A DNA stretch of 64,000 nucleotides from contig CP074381.1 in NCBI GenBank assembly GCA_022041995.1, forward strand, positions 930,001 to 994,000. Direction: 5' to 3'. This DNA is from Cupriavidus necator (GTDB taxonomy: Bacteria; Pseudomonadota; Gammaproteobacteria; Burkholderiales; Burkholderiaceae). The position numbers were made by a program, and so were the translations under genes. Below are positions 27,575 to 37,043 of this stretch, piece after piece. Position 1 is the first letter of the stretch. Each line of letters starts with the position of its first letter. Under the pieces are notes generated by a model. It worked only from the letters and a program-made list of their open reading frames with translations, was not told the DNA's origin and did no database searches.

Positions 27575-28861
27575 ATGCAGGCCATCATGACGACTACGAC
27601 TTCTGCTTTGTCTTCCGCGCCCTCGCAAACGCAACCTGCCAATGCCCGCGGGCGCGTGCTGGCGGTATTTTCGCTGGGCTTCCTGGTGTCCTATGTGTTC
27701 CGCGGCGTGAACCTGGGCTTTGCGCCGCACCTGACGCGCGAACTCGGGCTCAATGCCGGCGACCTGGGCCTGCTCACCAGCTTCTACTTCCTTGGCTTTG
27801 CCTGCGCCCAGTTGCCGGCGGGCATCCTGCTGGACCGCTACGGCCCGCGCCGTACCGAGGCCGTGATGCTGCTGGTGGCCGTGGCCGGTTCGATGGTGTT
27901 CGCGCTGGCGCCCGGCATGGCCGGGCTGGCCGTCGGCCGGCTGCTGATCGGGGTGGGCGTGTCGGTGTGCCTGGGCGCCGCCATCCAGGCGCTGTCAATG
28001 TGGTTCCCGCTGTCGCGCATGCCCTTGCTCAACGGCGTGGTGATGGCCATCGGCGGCCTGGGCGCAGTGCTGGTCGGCACGCCGCTGTCATGGCTGCTGG
28101 CGCTCACGGACTGGCGCACGATCAGCATCGGCCTGGCCTGCGTCTCGCTGGCCATGGCGGCGGTGCTGTGGTTCAGCGCTCCCGACAAGCCGCGCGTCGG
28201 CAAGGAAAGCCTGCGTGAACAGCTGCGCGGCACGCGCCAGATCCTGGCCAGCGAGCGCTTCTGGCGCGTGGTGCCGCTGACGCTGCTCAACCAGGGCGTG
28301 TTCCTGGCGGTGCAGACGCTGTGGGTGGGCGCCTTCCTGCGCGACGTGCCCGGCTTCGACCCGGCGGCCAGCGCGCGGCTGGTCTCGGTGATCGGCTTTG
28401 CAATGATGGCCGGCTGCGTCGGCGCGGGCTGGGCCGCGCGCCACCTGGAGCGTATCGGCGTAAGCCTGTATGCCTTTGCCGGCACTGGCATGACCGCCTT
28501 TATCGTGGTCCAGCTGCTGCTGATGGCGCAGGTCCCGCTGCCGCCAGTGCTGCTGTGGGTGGCTTATGGCGTGTTTGGCTCCAGCGGCATCCTGACCTAT
28601 GCGGTGCTGGCGCGCAGCTTCCCGGATGCGCTGATCGGACGGGCAACGACGGCGCTGACGCTGACTGTGTTCCTGTCCACCTTTGCCTGCCAGGTAGGTG
28701 TTGGTTTCGTGCTGGACCTGTGGCCTGCCACCGGCGGCCATTACCCAAAGGCGGCGCACCTGACGGCATGGGCCGGGCTGGTGGCGCTGCAGGCGCTGGC
28801 GGCGGTCTGGTACGCGATGGGCGGGCGGCGCGCGCGCCGCGAGGCGGCTGCTGTCCGCTGA
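27575..28861 (+). CDS. MFS transporter
   Basis: A 428-residue major facilitator with 12 predicted membrane segments in two halves. The segment between TM2 and TM3, AGILLDRYGPRRTEAVMLL (about residues 75-93), is the MFS signature loop. A longer cytoplasmic loop (SAPDKPRVGKESLREQLRGTRQIL) separates the halves. I chose ATG 27575 because GGGGA lies 5 bases upstream; ATGs at 27563, 27569 and 27587 are alternatives. The open frame extends far back over the LysR gene, but that part is a shadow. Substrate unknown; LysR control suggests an inducible uptake or efflux role. Confidence 0.87.
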   Translation: MQAIMTTTTSALSSAPSQTQPANARGRVLAVFSLGFLVSYVFRGVNLGFAPHLTRELGLNAGDLGLLTSFYFLGFACAQLPAGILLDRYGPRRTEAVMLLVAVAGSMVFALAPGMAGLAVGRLLIGVGVSVCLGAAIQALSMWFPLSRMPLLNGVVMAIGGLGAVLVGTPLSWLLALTDWRTISIGLACVSLAMAAVLWFSAPDKPRVGKESLREQLRGTRQILASERFWRVVPLTLLNQGVFLAVQTLWVGAFLRDVPGFDPAASARLVSVIGFAMMAGCVGAGWAARHLERIGVSLYAFAGTGMTAFIVVQLLLMAQVPLPPVLLWVAYGVFGSSGILTYAVLARSFPDALIGRATTALTLTVFLSTFACQVGVGFVLDLWPATGGHYPKAAHLTAWAGLVALQALAAVWYAMGGRRARREAAAVR

Positions 28862-28876
28862 GTCGGAGCGTTCCGG

Positions 28877-29380
28877 CTAGAGCATGACCGGACGGTCGTC
28901 CAACTCGTTCGGGTTGGGCCCGCCGTCAGACGGGAAGTGCATGGCCAGCAGTGCGTGGATGCGCGCCACCGTAGCCAGCACCGGGCGCACCGACAGGTCC
29001 TGCGCCAGCCCGTGCGCCAGTTCGTCGCACAGCTCGCGCCAGGTGGCGGGCCCCACGCTGGCGTCGATGCCGCGGTCGGCCAGCAGCTCGACCGCATGGT
29101 CGGCGAGGTTGATATAGAGCAGCACGCCGGTATGGTCCGCGGTGTTCCAGACCTCGAGCGCGCCAAACAGGAAGCGGGCGCGCTCGCGCGGCGTGACGCC
29201 GGCCCAGGCATGGCCCACTGGCAGGCTGGCCTCGATCACCACGCGGATCTCGCCGCGGTGGCTGGCTTCGCCGGCATGCACGGCTTCCTGCAGCTGTTGC
29301 CGGGCTTCGGCCGGAAAGTGCTTGCGGGCAGCGCCGGCCGTGGTGGCGATATGGTGCAGGGCGCGTCGGAGATTCGGCAT
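28877..29380 (-). CDS. TPM-domain protein (TLP18.3/Psb32/MOLO-1 type)
   Basis: A 167-residue protein without an obvious signal peptide. The TPM fold is seen in HRGEIRVVIEASLPVGHAWAGVTPRERARFLFGALEVWNTADHTGVLLYINLADHAVELLADRGID, with the typical T-x-x-x-x-GVLLY-x-N and V-E-L-LADRGI pattern. It is normally found next to a second TPM protein and LemA, as here. The function of the family in bacteria is not settled. ATG 29380 has AAGGA 9 bases upstream. It lies 20 bases after the stop of the first TPM gene. Confidence 0.85.
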   Translation of the reverse strand: MPNLRRALHHIATTAGAARKHFPAEARQQLQEAVHAGEASHRGEIRVVIEASLPVGHAWAGVTPRERARFLFGALEVWNTADHTGVLLYINLADHAVELLADRGIDASVGPATWRELCDELAHGLAQDLSVRPVLATVARIHALLAMHFPSDGGPNPNELDDRPVML

Positions 29381-29400
29381 TGTCGTCGTTCCTTGTGCTG

Positions 29401-30267
29401 TCACCAGTTGCCCGACGCGCCGCCGCCGTCAAAGCCGCCGCCGCCCCCGCCACCAAAGCCGCCGCCGCTGTCACCGCCGCCTCCTCCGCCAAAGCCGCCA
29501 CCACCCCAGCCGCCGCCGCGGCGGCCCCAGTCCTGCCCCATGGTGTAGCCGCCCAGTCCGCCCAGCCCGCCGGCGATCACGTCGCGCCCGCGCCGGGTGG
29601 TGACGATCTGCGGCCCGCGCCGGCGCAGGATGGCACTCAGGAAGAAGAACACGATGATCGCCAGCGGCAGCAGCGCCGGCAGCCACTCTGCCAGCCCGGA
29701 CGATTGCTGCGCCTTGCGCTGCGGTGCCGCCAGGCCTTCCTTGTCGATGGTGGCCTGGATGGCCGAGATCCCCGCCGCCAGCCCGCCGTAGAAGTCGTTC
29801 TGGCGGAAGTGGGGGGCCATCACGTCCTGCAGGATGCGCTTGGACATGGCATCGGTCAGCGACCCCTGCACGCCGCGCCCGACCTCCAGCCGCATCTTGC
29901 GCAGCCCGGGCGGGTTGTCCTTGGCGATCAGCACGATCACGCCGTCGTCGATGCCCTTGCGTCCGGCGCGCCAGGCGTCGGCCACGCGGATGCTGTAGGC
30001 ATCGATCGGCTCGGGATCGGTGGTGGGCACCATCAGCACGAAGATCTGGCTGCCGCGCTGCTGCTCGTATTCCGCCAGCACGTTCTCGAGCGCGCCGCGC
30101 TGCTGCGGCGTCAGCGTGCCGGTCAGGTCAGTGACGCGCTGGGTCAGCGGCGGCACCGCGACGAAGCCGTCTGCCGCCAGCGCCGGGCCGGCCAGCAATG
30201 CCGCCAGCCATAGCAGGGCGGCCGCCAGCCAGGCGTGCCGCCAGGGCGAGCGCAGGGTGTGGCCCAT
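29401..30267 (-). CDS. TPM-domain membrane protein, YgcG-like, with Gly-rich tail
   Basis: A 288-residue exported protein. A signal peptide (about residues 1-31, ending GPALA-AD) precedes a TPM domain (VTDLTGTLTPQQRGALENVLAEYEQQRGSQIFVLMVPTT, GVIVLIAKDNPPGLRKMRLEVGRGVQGSLTD). A transmembrane helix follows at about residues 196-214 (LPALLPLAIIVFFFLSAIL). The last 45 residues are nearly all Gly with some Phe, Trp and Ser. Such tails are usual in YgcG proteins. It lies 13 bases downstream of lemA and is probably cotranscribed. Confidence 0.88.
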   Translation of the reverse strand: MGHTLRSPWRHAWLAAALLWLAALLAGPALAADGFVAVPPLTQRVTDLTGTLTPQQRGALENVLAEYEQQRGSQIFVLMVPTTDPEPIDAYSIRVADAWRAGRKGIDDGVIVLIAKDNPPGLRKMRLEVGRGVQGSLTDAMSKRILQDVMAPHFRQNDFYGGLAAGISAIQATIDKEGLAAPQRKAQQSSGLAEWLPALLPLAIIVFFFLSAILRRRGPQIVTTRRGRDVIAGGLGGLGGYTMGQDWGRRGGGWGGGGFGGGGGGDSGGGFGGGGGGGFDGGGASGNW

Positions 30268-30280
30268 GGTGTGGCCCGCC

Positions 30281-30907
30281 TCAGAACTTGACCGCGGGAG
30301 GCGTCGAGATGGCCTTCTCGTTGTCCACCGTGAACGAAGGCTTGACCGGGTATTTGAAGACCATCGCCGTCAGGTTGGTCGGGAAGCTGCGCGCCAGCAC
30401 GTTGTACTGCTGCACGGCGGCGATGTAGCGCTGGCGGGCCACGGTGATGCGGTTCTCGGTGCCCTCAAGCTGCGACTGCAGGTCGCGGAAAGAGGCGTCG
30501 GCCTTCAGTTGCGGGTAGTTCTCGGACACCGCCAGCAGGCGCGACAGCGCGCCGGACAGCTCGCCCTGGGCCTGCTGGAAGCGCTTGAAGGCTTCGGGGT
30601 CGTTCAGGGTCTCGGGCGAGACCTGGATGCTGGTGGCGGCGGCGCGCGCCTTGGTCACGGCCTCAAGGGTCTCACGCTCGTGCGTGGCATAGCCCTTGAC
30701 CGTGTTGACCAGGTTGGGGATCAGGTCGGCGCGGCGCTGGTACTGGTTGATGACTTCGCCCCAGGCGGCCTTGACCGCCTCGTCCTTGGTCTGGAAGTCG
30801 TTGTAGCCGCAGGCGGACAGCAGGCTGGCCATGACCGCCAGCAGCAGCCAGCGCAAGGCAGACATCGGCGAGCTGCTGGACAAGGAGGGGGACGAAGAAG
30901 CGCGCAT
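30281..30907 (-). CDS. lemA: LemA family lipoprotein
   Basis: A 208-residue LemA-like protein. Signal and lipobox: SALRWLLLAVMASLLSACGYN, with the lipidated Cys at about residue 33. The conserved core is QTKDEAVKAAWGEVINQYQRRADLIPNLVNTVKGYATHERETLEAVTKARAAA, followed by long helices and RYIAAVQQYNVLARSFPTNL. ATG 30907 is preceded by GGAG with 6-base spacing; an internal ATG at 30865 would give a shorter signal but has no site. LemA and TPM genes occur together widely. The biological role is unclear. Confidence 0.9.
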   Translation of the reverse strand: MRASSSPSLSSSSPMSALRWLLLAVMASLLSACGYNDFQTKDEAVKAAWGEVINQYQRRADLIPNLVNTVKGYATHERETLEAVTKARAAATSIQVSPETLNDPEAFKRFQQAQGELSGALSRLLAVSENYPQLKADASFRDLQSQLEGTENRITVARQRYIAAVQQYNVLARSFPTNLTAMVFKYPVKPSFTVDNEKAISTPPAVKF

Positions 30908-31007
30908 CGGAGACTCCGCGGGTTGGACGAAAACCCAAGTGTAGCGCACCGCCCTTGTCGCAAGAGGGGCAGGCGGCGCACCCGGGCGCCGCCTGCCTGG
31001 CATGGCC

Positions 31008-32300
<1,293 letters not shown>

Positions 32301-32541
32301 GGCGTTGAGGTAAGGACAAGGACTGCAGGGATCGTGTGCGGCGGGCCCGGGACTTATCGTTGACATGCGGCAAAAACAGCGGAAATTCGCTGCAATTGGC
32401 CGCCAATCAGGCGCTAACAGGGCGCTAACAGGTGCGAACACGGCGGATCTGGCACGATTCTGGCGGCCACCGGCTGGCGCCGGCGGCACGGTTTCGGTAC
32501 CATCTGCGCTGGATTTTAATGGAGAGCGGCCAGAGCCTGTT

Positions 32542-32712
32542 ATGGAATACAAGACTTGGATGTGCCTGATCTGCGGCTGGATCTACGATGAAGCCGCAGG
32601 CGCGCCGGAAGACGGCATCGCCCCCGGAACGCGGTGGGAAGACGTGCCCGTCAACTGGACCTGCCCGGAATGCGGTGCGCGCAAGGAAGATTTCGAGATG
32701 ATCGCCATCTGA
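32542..32712 (+). CDS. rubA: Rubredoxin
   Basis: A 56-residue one-iron electron carrier. Two CxxCG knuckles ligate the iron: CLICGW (Cys 8 and 11) and CPECGA (Cys 41 and 44), with the intervening [25 protein letters not shown] typical of the family. The start ATG 32542 is chosen from the compact family length; the frame stays open further upstream. Rubredoxin next to pilG and hemL is a common arrangement in Betaproteobacteria. Its redox partner is not encoded nearby. Confidence 0.96.
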   Translation: MEYKTWMCLICGWIYDEAAGAPEDGIAPGTRWEDVPVNWTCPECGARKEDFEMIAI

Positions 32713-33041
32713 GGCGACGTCCTCCAGAAGAACAATAAGCGGGCGCGCGTCGCGCCGATGCGACAAAACGCGGGCCGGCCGCGGCCGGACCGGATTGACG
32801 GCCCCCCGGCGTCTTGTCACACTCTGTTGCAAAATGACTGCCCGTCCCACTGCCGCTGGCGGGGAGGACGGTAGGCAGGTGCGGGTTCCACGCACCGCCG
32901 CTGCCGGGCACAGCCCGGCCTTGGAAGGGAAACAAGAATGTCGGGGGTCCGTCGGGGCGCGCATGGGTCGCGCTGCTCCGCACGGGTGTTCTCTAGTGCT
33001 TGCCAGCGCTCCGCAAGGGGCAGCCGGTCGCGGGAACAACA
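32713..33041 (+). other. Rubredoxin-pilG intergenic region, 329 bases
   Basis: It contains a 14-base perfect palindrome CCGGCCGCGGCCGG at 32775-32788 without a T-tract and a TTGACG at about 32795-32800 that could be a -35 element, with no good -10. No gene is supported. It probably carries the pilG promoter. Confidence 0.45.
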
Positions 33042-33533
33042 ATGCGGGTCGCTCAAACAGAAGAAAACCAGCGGGTCAATACCGCCGGCGCCCAGGGTGT
33101 GGCGCCTGGCATTTCCATTCCGGACACCAGGGCGCAGCCGCGCCGCAAGGTGCTGGTCATCGATGATTCCAGCACCATCCGCCGCACGGCGGAGATCTTC
33201 CTGTCGCAGGCGGGATACCAGGTAGTGCTGGCCGAAGACGGCTTCGAGGCGCTGGCCAAGGTGGGCGAGCTGCACCCGGACCTGGTCTTCTGCGACATCC
33301 TGATGCCCCGCCTGGACGGGTACCAGACCTGCTCCCTGATCAAGAAGAGTCCGCGCTTTCACGCCATCCCCGTGATCATGCTGTCCTCGCGCGACGGCGT
33401 GTTCGACCGCTCGCGCGGCCGCCTGGTCGGCGCGCACGACCATCTTGCCAAGCCTTTTACCCGCGAAGCGCTGCTGCACGCCGTGCAGGCCTGCCTGCCA
33501 TGCCAGGCCGCGGACCACATGCTGCCTGCCTGA
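33042..33533 (+). CDS. pilG: Twitching motility response regulator PilG
   Basis: A 163-residue single-domain CheY-like regulator of the Pil-Chp system. After a 35-residue N-terminal extension the receiver begins RRKVLVIDDSSTIRRTAEIFL (acidic pair D41/D42). The phosphoacceptor is D85 in FCDILMPRLDGYQ, and K in HLAKPF is near the end. Order and sequence (SSTIRRTAE) match PilG of pseudomonads, which promotes pilus extension. ATG 33042 has CGGGAAC upstream. It is the first gene of pilG-pilH-pilI-pilJ-chpA. Confidence 0.92.
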   Translation: MRVAQTEENQRVNTAGAQGVAPGISIPDTRAQPRRKVLVIDDSSTIRRTAEIFLSQAGYQVVLAEDGFEALAKVGELHPDLVFCDILMPRLDGYQTCSLIKKSPRFHAIPVIMLSSRDGVFDRSRGRLVGAHDHLAKPFTREALLHAVQACLPCQAADHMLPA

Positions 33534-33576
33534 AGCGCATGCACGCGACGCCATGTACGAATCGAAGGAAACCCTC

Positions 33577-33948
33577 ATGACTGCCATCAACAAGATCCTG
33601 ATCGTCGACGACTCCCCCACCGAAGCCCTGTTCATGTCCGACCTGCTCTGCAAGCGCGGCTTCAAGGTCTCGGTTGCCAGCAACAGCGACCAGGCCTTCG
33701 CGCGCCTGCAGGCGGAGAGCTTCGACCTGATCCTGATGGACGTGGTGATGCCCGGCCAGAACGGCTACCAGGCCACCCGCGCGATCAAGCGCGACGACCG
33801 CTTCAAGGACATCCCCGTGATCATGTGTACCAGCAAGGGCCTGGACACCGACCGCATCTGGGGCATGCGCCAGGGCGCGTCGGACTACATCGTCAAGCCC
33901 GTCGACGGCGAAGAGCTGCTGGGCAAGATCGCCGCGCTGGCGCACTGA
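33577..33948 (+). CDS. pilH: Twitching motility response regulator PilH
   Basis: A 123-residue CheY-like protein: ILIVDDSPTEALFMSDLL (D11/D12), phosphoacceptor D55 in LILMDVVMPGQNGYQATR and the VIMCTSKGLDTDRIWGMRQGASDYIVKPV segment typical of PilH. It is thought to act opposite to PilG or as a phosphate sink. ATG 33577 has AAGGAAACC upstream; an in-frame ATG at 33553 is an alternative. It lies 43 bases after pilG. Confidence 0.92.
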   Translation: MTAINKILIVDDSPTEALFMSDLLCKRGFKVSVASNSDQAFARLQAESFDLILMDVVMPGQNGYQATRAIKRDDRFKDIPVIMCTSKGLDTDRIWGMRQGASDYIVKPVDGEELLGKIAALAH

Positions 33949-34003
33949 GCTGCCAGCGCAGGCCGTACGGGAAGCCACCGCCACCTGTTCCGGGGACCGC
34001 CAG

Positions 34004-34564
34004 ATGAACGCGCCACGCCAAGACCTTCGCGCCCGCCAGACCCGCCTGCAGGACTACCAGGCCATGCTGGCCCGGCGCCTGCGCGAGGCGCGCAGCCTGC
34101 CCGCGGCCGACAGCTACCTGGCGCTGCAGGTGGGCGCGCGCAACTGGCTGCTGCCGCTGGCCGATACCGGCGAGGTGCTCGATATGCGCCCGCCCAGCCC
34201 GGTGCCGCTGACGCAGCCGTGGTACAGCGGCCTGGTCAATGCGCGCGGCAGCCTGCTGGGCGTGATCGATTTCAGCCTGTTCTGCGGTGGCGCGCCAACG
34301 CCGCTGCAGCCCGGCAGCAAGATCGTGGTGCTGTCGCGCCAGGTGGAGCGCGCCTGCGCGATCCTGGCCACGCGCGTGGCGGGTTTGCGCCATGCCGCCG
34401 ACCTGAGCCTGCCGCACGGCGATGCGGCGCCGCGACCGGCGGGCACGCCGGCATGGGAAGGGCAACGCTTTGCCGACCGCGACGGGCGTGACTGGCAGGT
34501 GCTGGACGTGCGCGCGCTGCTGGACGCGCCGGCCTTCCTGCAGGTGGGACGGGTTACGGCTTGA
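34004..34564 (+). CDS. pilI: CheW-like adaptor PilI
   Basis: A 186-residue adaptor that couples the PilJ receptor to the ChpA kinase at the inner membrane. The CheW fold is recognisable: YLALQVGARNWLLPLADTGEVLDMR, PWYSGLVNARGSLLGVIDFSLFC, and a C-terminal strand DWQVLDVRALLDAPAFLQVG. It has a typical position between pilH and pilJ, starting 55 bases after pilH. Confidence 0.88.
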   Translation: MNAPRQDLRARQTRLQDYQAMLARRLREARSLPAADSYLALQVGARNWLLPLADTGEVLDMRPPSPVPLTQPWYSGLVNARGSLLGVIDFSLFCGGAPTPLQPGSKIVVLSRQVERACAILATRVAGLRHAADLSLPHGDAAPRPAGTPAWEGQRFADRDGRDWQVLDVRALLDAPAFLQVGRVTA

Positions 34565-34684
34565 GGCCTGAGGCCCGCCGCCGCGCCGCCAGAAAACAAG
34601 AAACAAGAATGACGCGCAGGCCACGGCCTGCCGCACCCGGCACGAGCCGCCGGGCATGACAACGATTAAATGGATGAGGGTGCC

Positions 34685-36898
34685 ATGGGTTTCAAGAAAT
34701 TCAGCCTGGGCCGGCGCACGCCGGCAGCCGAAGCAGCCACCGGCCCGGCGGGCGAGCCCGGCATGGCCTATGCCGGCGGCCCGGAACCCGCACCGGCACC
34801 CCCATCCGCCGACGGCCTGGGCACCACGCCTATGGAGCATGTCACCCGCTGGCTTGGGCGCATGCCGTTCTCGTCGCAGCAGCGGCTGCTGACGGTGGGC
34901 GTGGTGGTGTCGCTGGTGGCGCTGCTTGGCTCGGTGTACCTGGATAACCGCATTGCCAACAACGCTGCCGCGCAGATCGAGATTGCCGGCGACATGCTGA
35001 TGCACTCGCAGCGCCTGGGCAAGGCGGTGCCGGTGGCGCTGCTGGGCAATGCGCAGGCCTTCACCCAGCTGCGCCAGTCGAAAGACGCGCTGGCAGGCGA
35101 CCTGAAGGCGCTGCAGGAAGGCAGCGACGAGAAGCGCGTGCGCGCCACCGCCGGCGCGGCCGAACCCCTGCTCGAGACCGCGATGCAATCGTGGAAGCGC
35201 TCCGAGAAAAGCGCCGCCGACGTGCTGGCGCAGCAGCCGGTGCTGACCACCATCGGCCAGACGCTGCAGATCTTCAACGCCTCCAACCCTGAGCTGCTGG
35301 AATCCGCAGAACAGGTCGCGGCAATGAAGCTGCAGTCCGGCGCCAACGCGCGCGAGGTGGCGGCATCCGCGCAGCTGGTGATGCTGACGCAGCGCCTGGG
35401 CAAGAACCTGAACGAGTTCCTGGCCGGCGAAGGCGTCAACCCCGAAACCGCGTTCCTGCTGGGCAAGGACACCAACACCTTCCGCGAAACGCTGGACGGC
35501 CTGCTCAACGGCAGCGAGGCGCTGCGCCTGTCGGCGGCCACCGATGAAGAGACGCGCGGCTACCTGCAGCAGCTGTTGCAGCGCTTTGAGGCAGTGCAGA
35601 AGACCACGCAGACCATCCTGCAGAACCTGCCCGGCCTGATTGCCGCCAAGCGCGCGCAGCAGCAGATCTTCAATGACAACGAGGCGCTGCGCGGCGAGCT
35701 CTCGGCGCTGCAGGGCGCTTACGCGCAGTCGGCGCGCGTGCGCCCGGTGACGCTGGGCGCGACCGTGGTGTCGGCGGCCATGACGCTGCTGTGCCTGGTA
35801 GGCCTGGCGGCACTGTACCTGCGCGATTCACGCATGCGCGCGCTGGAAGCCGAGGCGCGCGAGCGCGAGGCCGAGTCCCGCCGCCTGGATGAAAAGCGCA
35901 ACAACGACAACACCCAGAAGGCGATTCTGCAGCTGATGAATGAGCTGCAGGACATCGCCGACGGCGACCTGACGCGCCAGGCCACGGTGACCGAGGACAT
36001 CACCGGCGCCATTGCCGACTCGGTCAACTACACCGTGGAAGAACTGCGCGAGCTGGTCGGCCGGGTGCAGCAGACCGCCGGCGAGGTGACGCAGGCGTCG
36101 GGGCAGGTGCAGTCCACCTCGACCCAGCTGGTGTCGACCACCGAAGAGCAGTCGCGCCAGATCCGGCAGACCGGCGAATCGGTGGTGGAGATGGCCGACC
36201 GCATCACGCAGGTGTCGCGCGGCGCGGCCGAGTCCGCCAACGTGGCGCGCGCCTCGCTGTCTGCCGCAGAGCAGGGCCAGCAGGCGGTGCAGAACGCCAT
36301 CACCGGCATGAACGACATCCGCGAGCAGATCCAGGAAACCTCCAAGCGCATCAAGCGTCTGGGCGAGTCGTCGCAGGAGATCGGTGAAATTGTCGAACTG
36401 ATCTCGGACATTACCGAGCAGACCAACGTGCTGGCCCTGAACGCCGCCATCCAGGCCGCGTCAGCGGGCGAAGCCGGGCGCGGCTTCTCGGTCGTGGCCG
36501 AAGAAGTGCAGCGGCTGGCCGAACGCTCCGGCGAGGCCACCAAGCAGATCGGCGCGCTGATCCGCACCATCCAGACTGATACCCAGGACGCCGTGCACGC
36601 CATGGAGCGCAGCACGCAGGGCGTGGTGGAAGGGGCGCGGCTGTCGGACAACGCCGGCGCGGCACTGATCGAGATCGGGCGCGTGTCGCGCCAGCTGGCC
36701 GAGCTGATCGAGCAGATCTCGCAGTCCACCTCGCACGAGGCTGACCTGGCCACCACCGTGGCCCGCCATATCGAGCGCATCCTGCAGGTCACCGAGCAGA
36801 CCACCACCGGCACGCGCCAGACCGCGCAGTCGGTGCGCCAGCTGACGCTGCTGACCGAAGAGCTGCGCAACTCCGTCTCGCGATTCAAGATCGCCTGA
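34685..36898 (+). CDS. pilJ: Methyl-accepting chemotaxis receptor PilJ
   Basis: A 737-residue inner-membrane receptor of the Pil-Chp system. It has an N-terminal cytoplasmic stretch, a first transmembrane segment (about residues 68-86), a long periplasmic part with two PilJ-type helical repeats ([38 protein letters not shown]) and a second transmembrane segment near residue 365. HAMP-like and long coiled-coil regions follow. The signalling tip is [35 protein letters not shown]. The start 34685 has GAGGG 4 bases upstream; ATG 34670 is possible. No pilK-type methyltransferase follows. Confidence 0.93.
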   Translation: MGFKKFSLGRRTPAAEAATGPAGEPGMAYAGGPEPAPAPPSADGLGTTPMEHVTRWLGRMPFSSQQRLLTVGVVVSLVALLGSVYLDNRIANNAAAQIEIAGDMLMHSQRLGKAVPVALLGNAQAFTQLRQSKDALAGDLKALQEGSDEKRVRATAGAAEPLLETAMQSWKRSEKSAADVLAQQPVLTTIGQTLQIFNASNPELLESAEQVAAMKLQSGANAREVAASAQLVMLTQRLGKNLNEFLAGEGVNPETAFLLGKDTNTFRETLDGLLNGSEALRLSAATDEETRGYLQQLLQRFEAVQKTTQTILQNLPGLIAAKRAQQQIFNDNEALRGELSALQGAYAQSARVRPVTLGATVVSAAMTLLCLVGLAALYLRDSRMRALEAEAREREAESRRLDEKRNNDNTQKAILQLMNELQDIADGDLTRQATVTEDITGAIADSVNYTVEELRELVGRVQQTAGEVTQASGQVQSTSTQLVSTTEEQSRQIRQTGESVVEMADRITQVSRGAAESANVARASLSAAEQGQQAVQNAITGMNDIREQIQETSKRIKRLGESSQEIGEIVELISDITEQTNVLALNAAIQAASAGEAGRGFSVVAEEVQRLAERSGEATKQIGALIRTIQTDTQDAVHAMERSTQGVVEGARLSDNAGAALIEIGRVSRQLAELIEQISQSTSHEADLATTVARHIERILQVTEQTTTGTRQTAQSVRQLTLLTEELRNSVSRFKIA

Positions 36899-37043
36899 GT
36901 GGCCGGATGACGCCTGCGACCGCTTCCGCGCACCGCGGCCTTACCGGGCTTAGCGGCCACGCGCTCCATGCCAACTCCGCACCTGCCGCCTGTTGCGGCA
37001 GGTTGCCCGCGGCCGCCGTCCGGGCGCCGCACTGGAAGCCGTC

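Noticed and set aside
29401..29560. Gly-rich, repeat-like DNA (many GGC/GCC triplets)
   Set aside because: It encodes the Gly-rich tail of a YgcG-like protein, normal for the family; not a CRISPR or mobile repeat.
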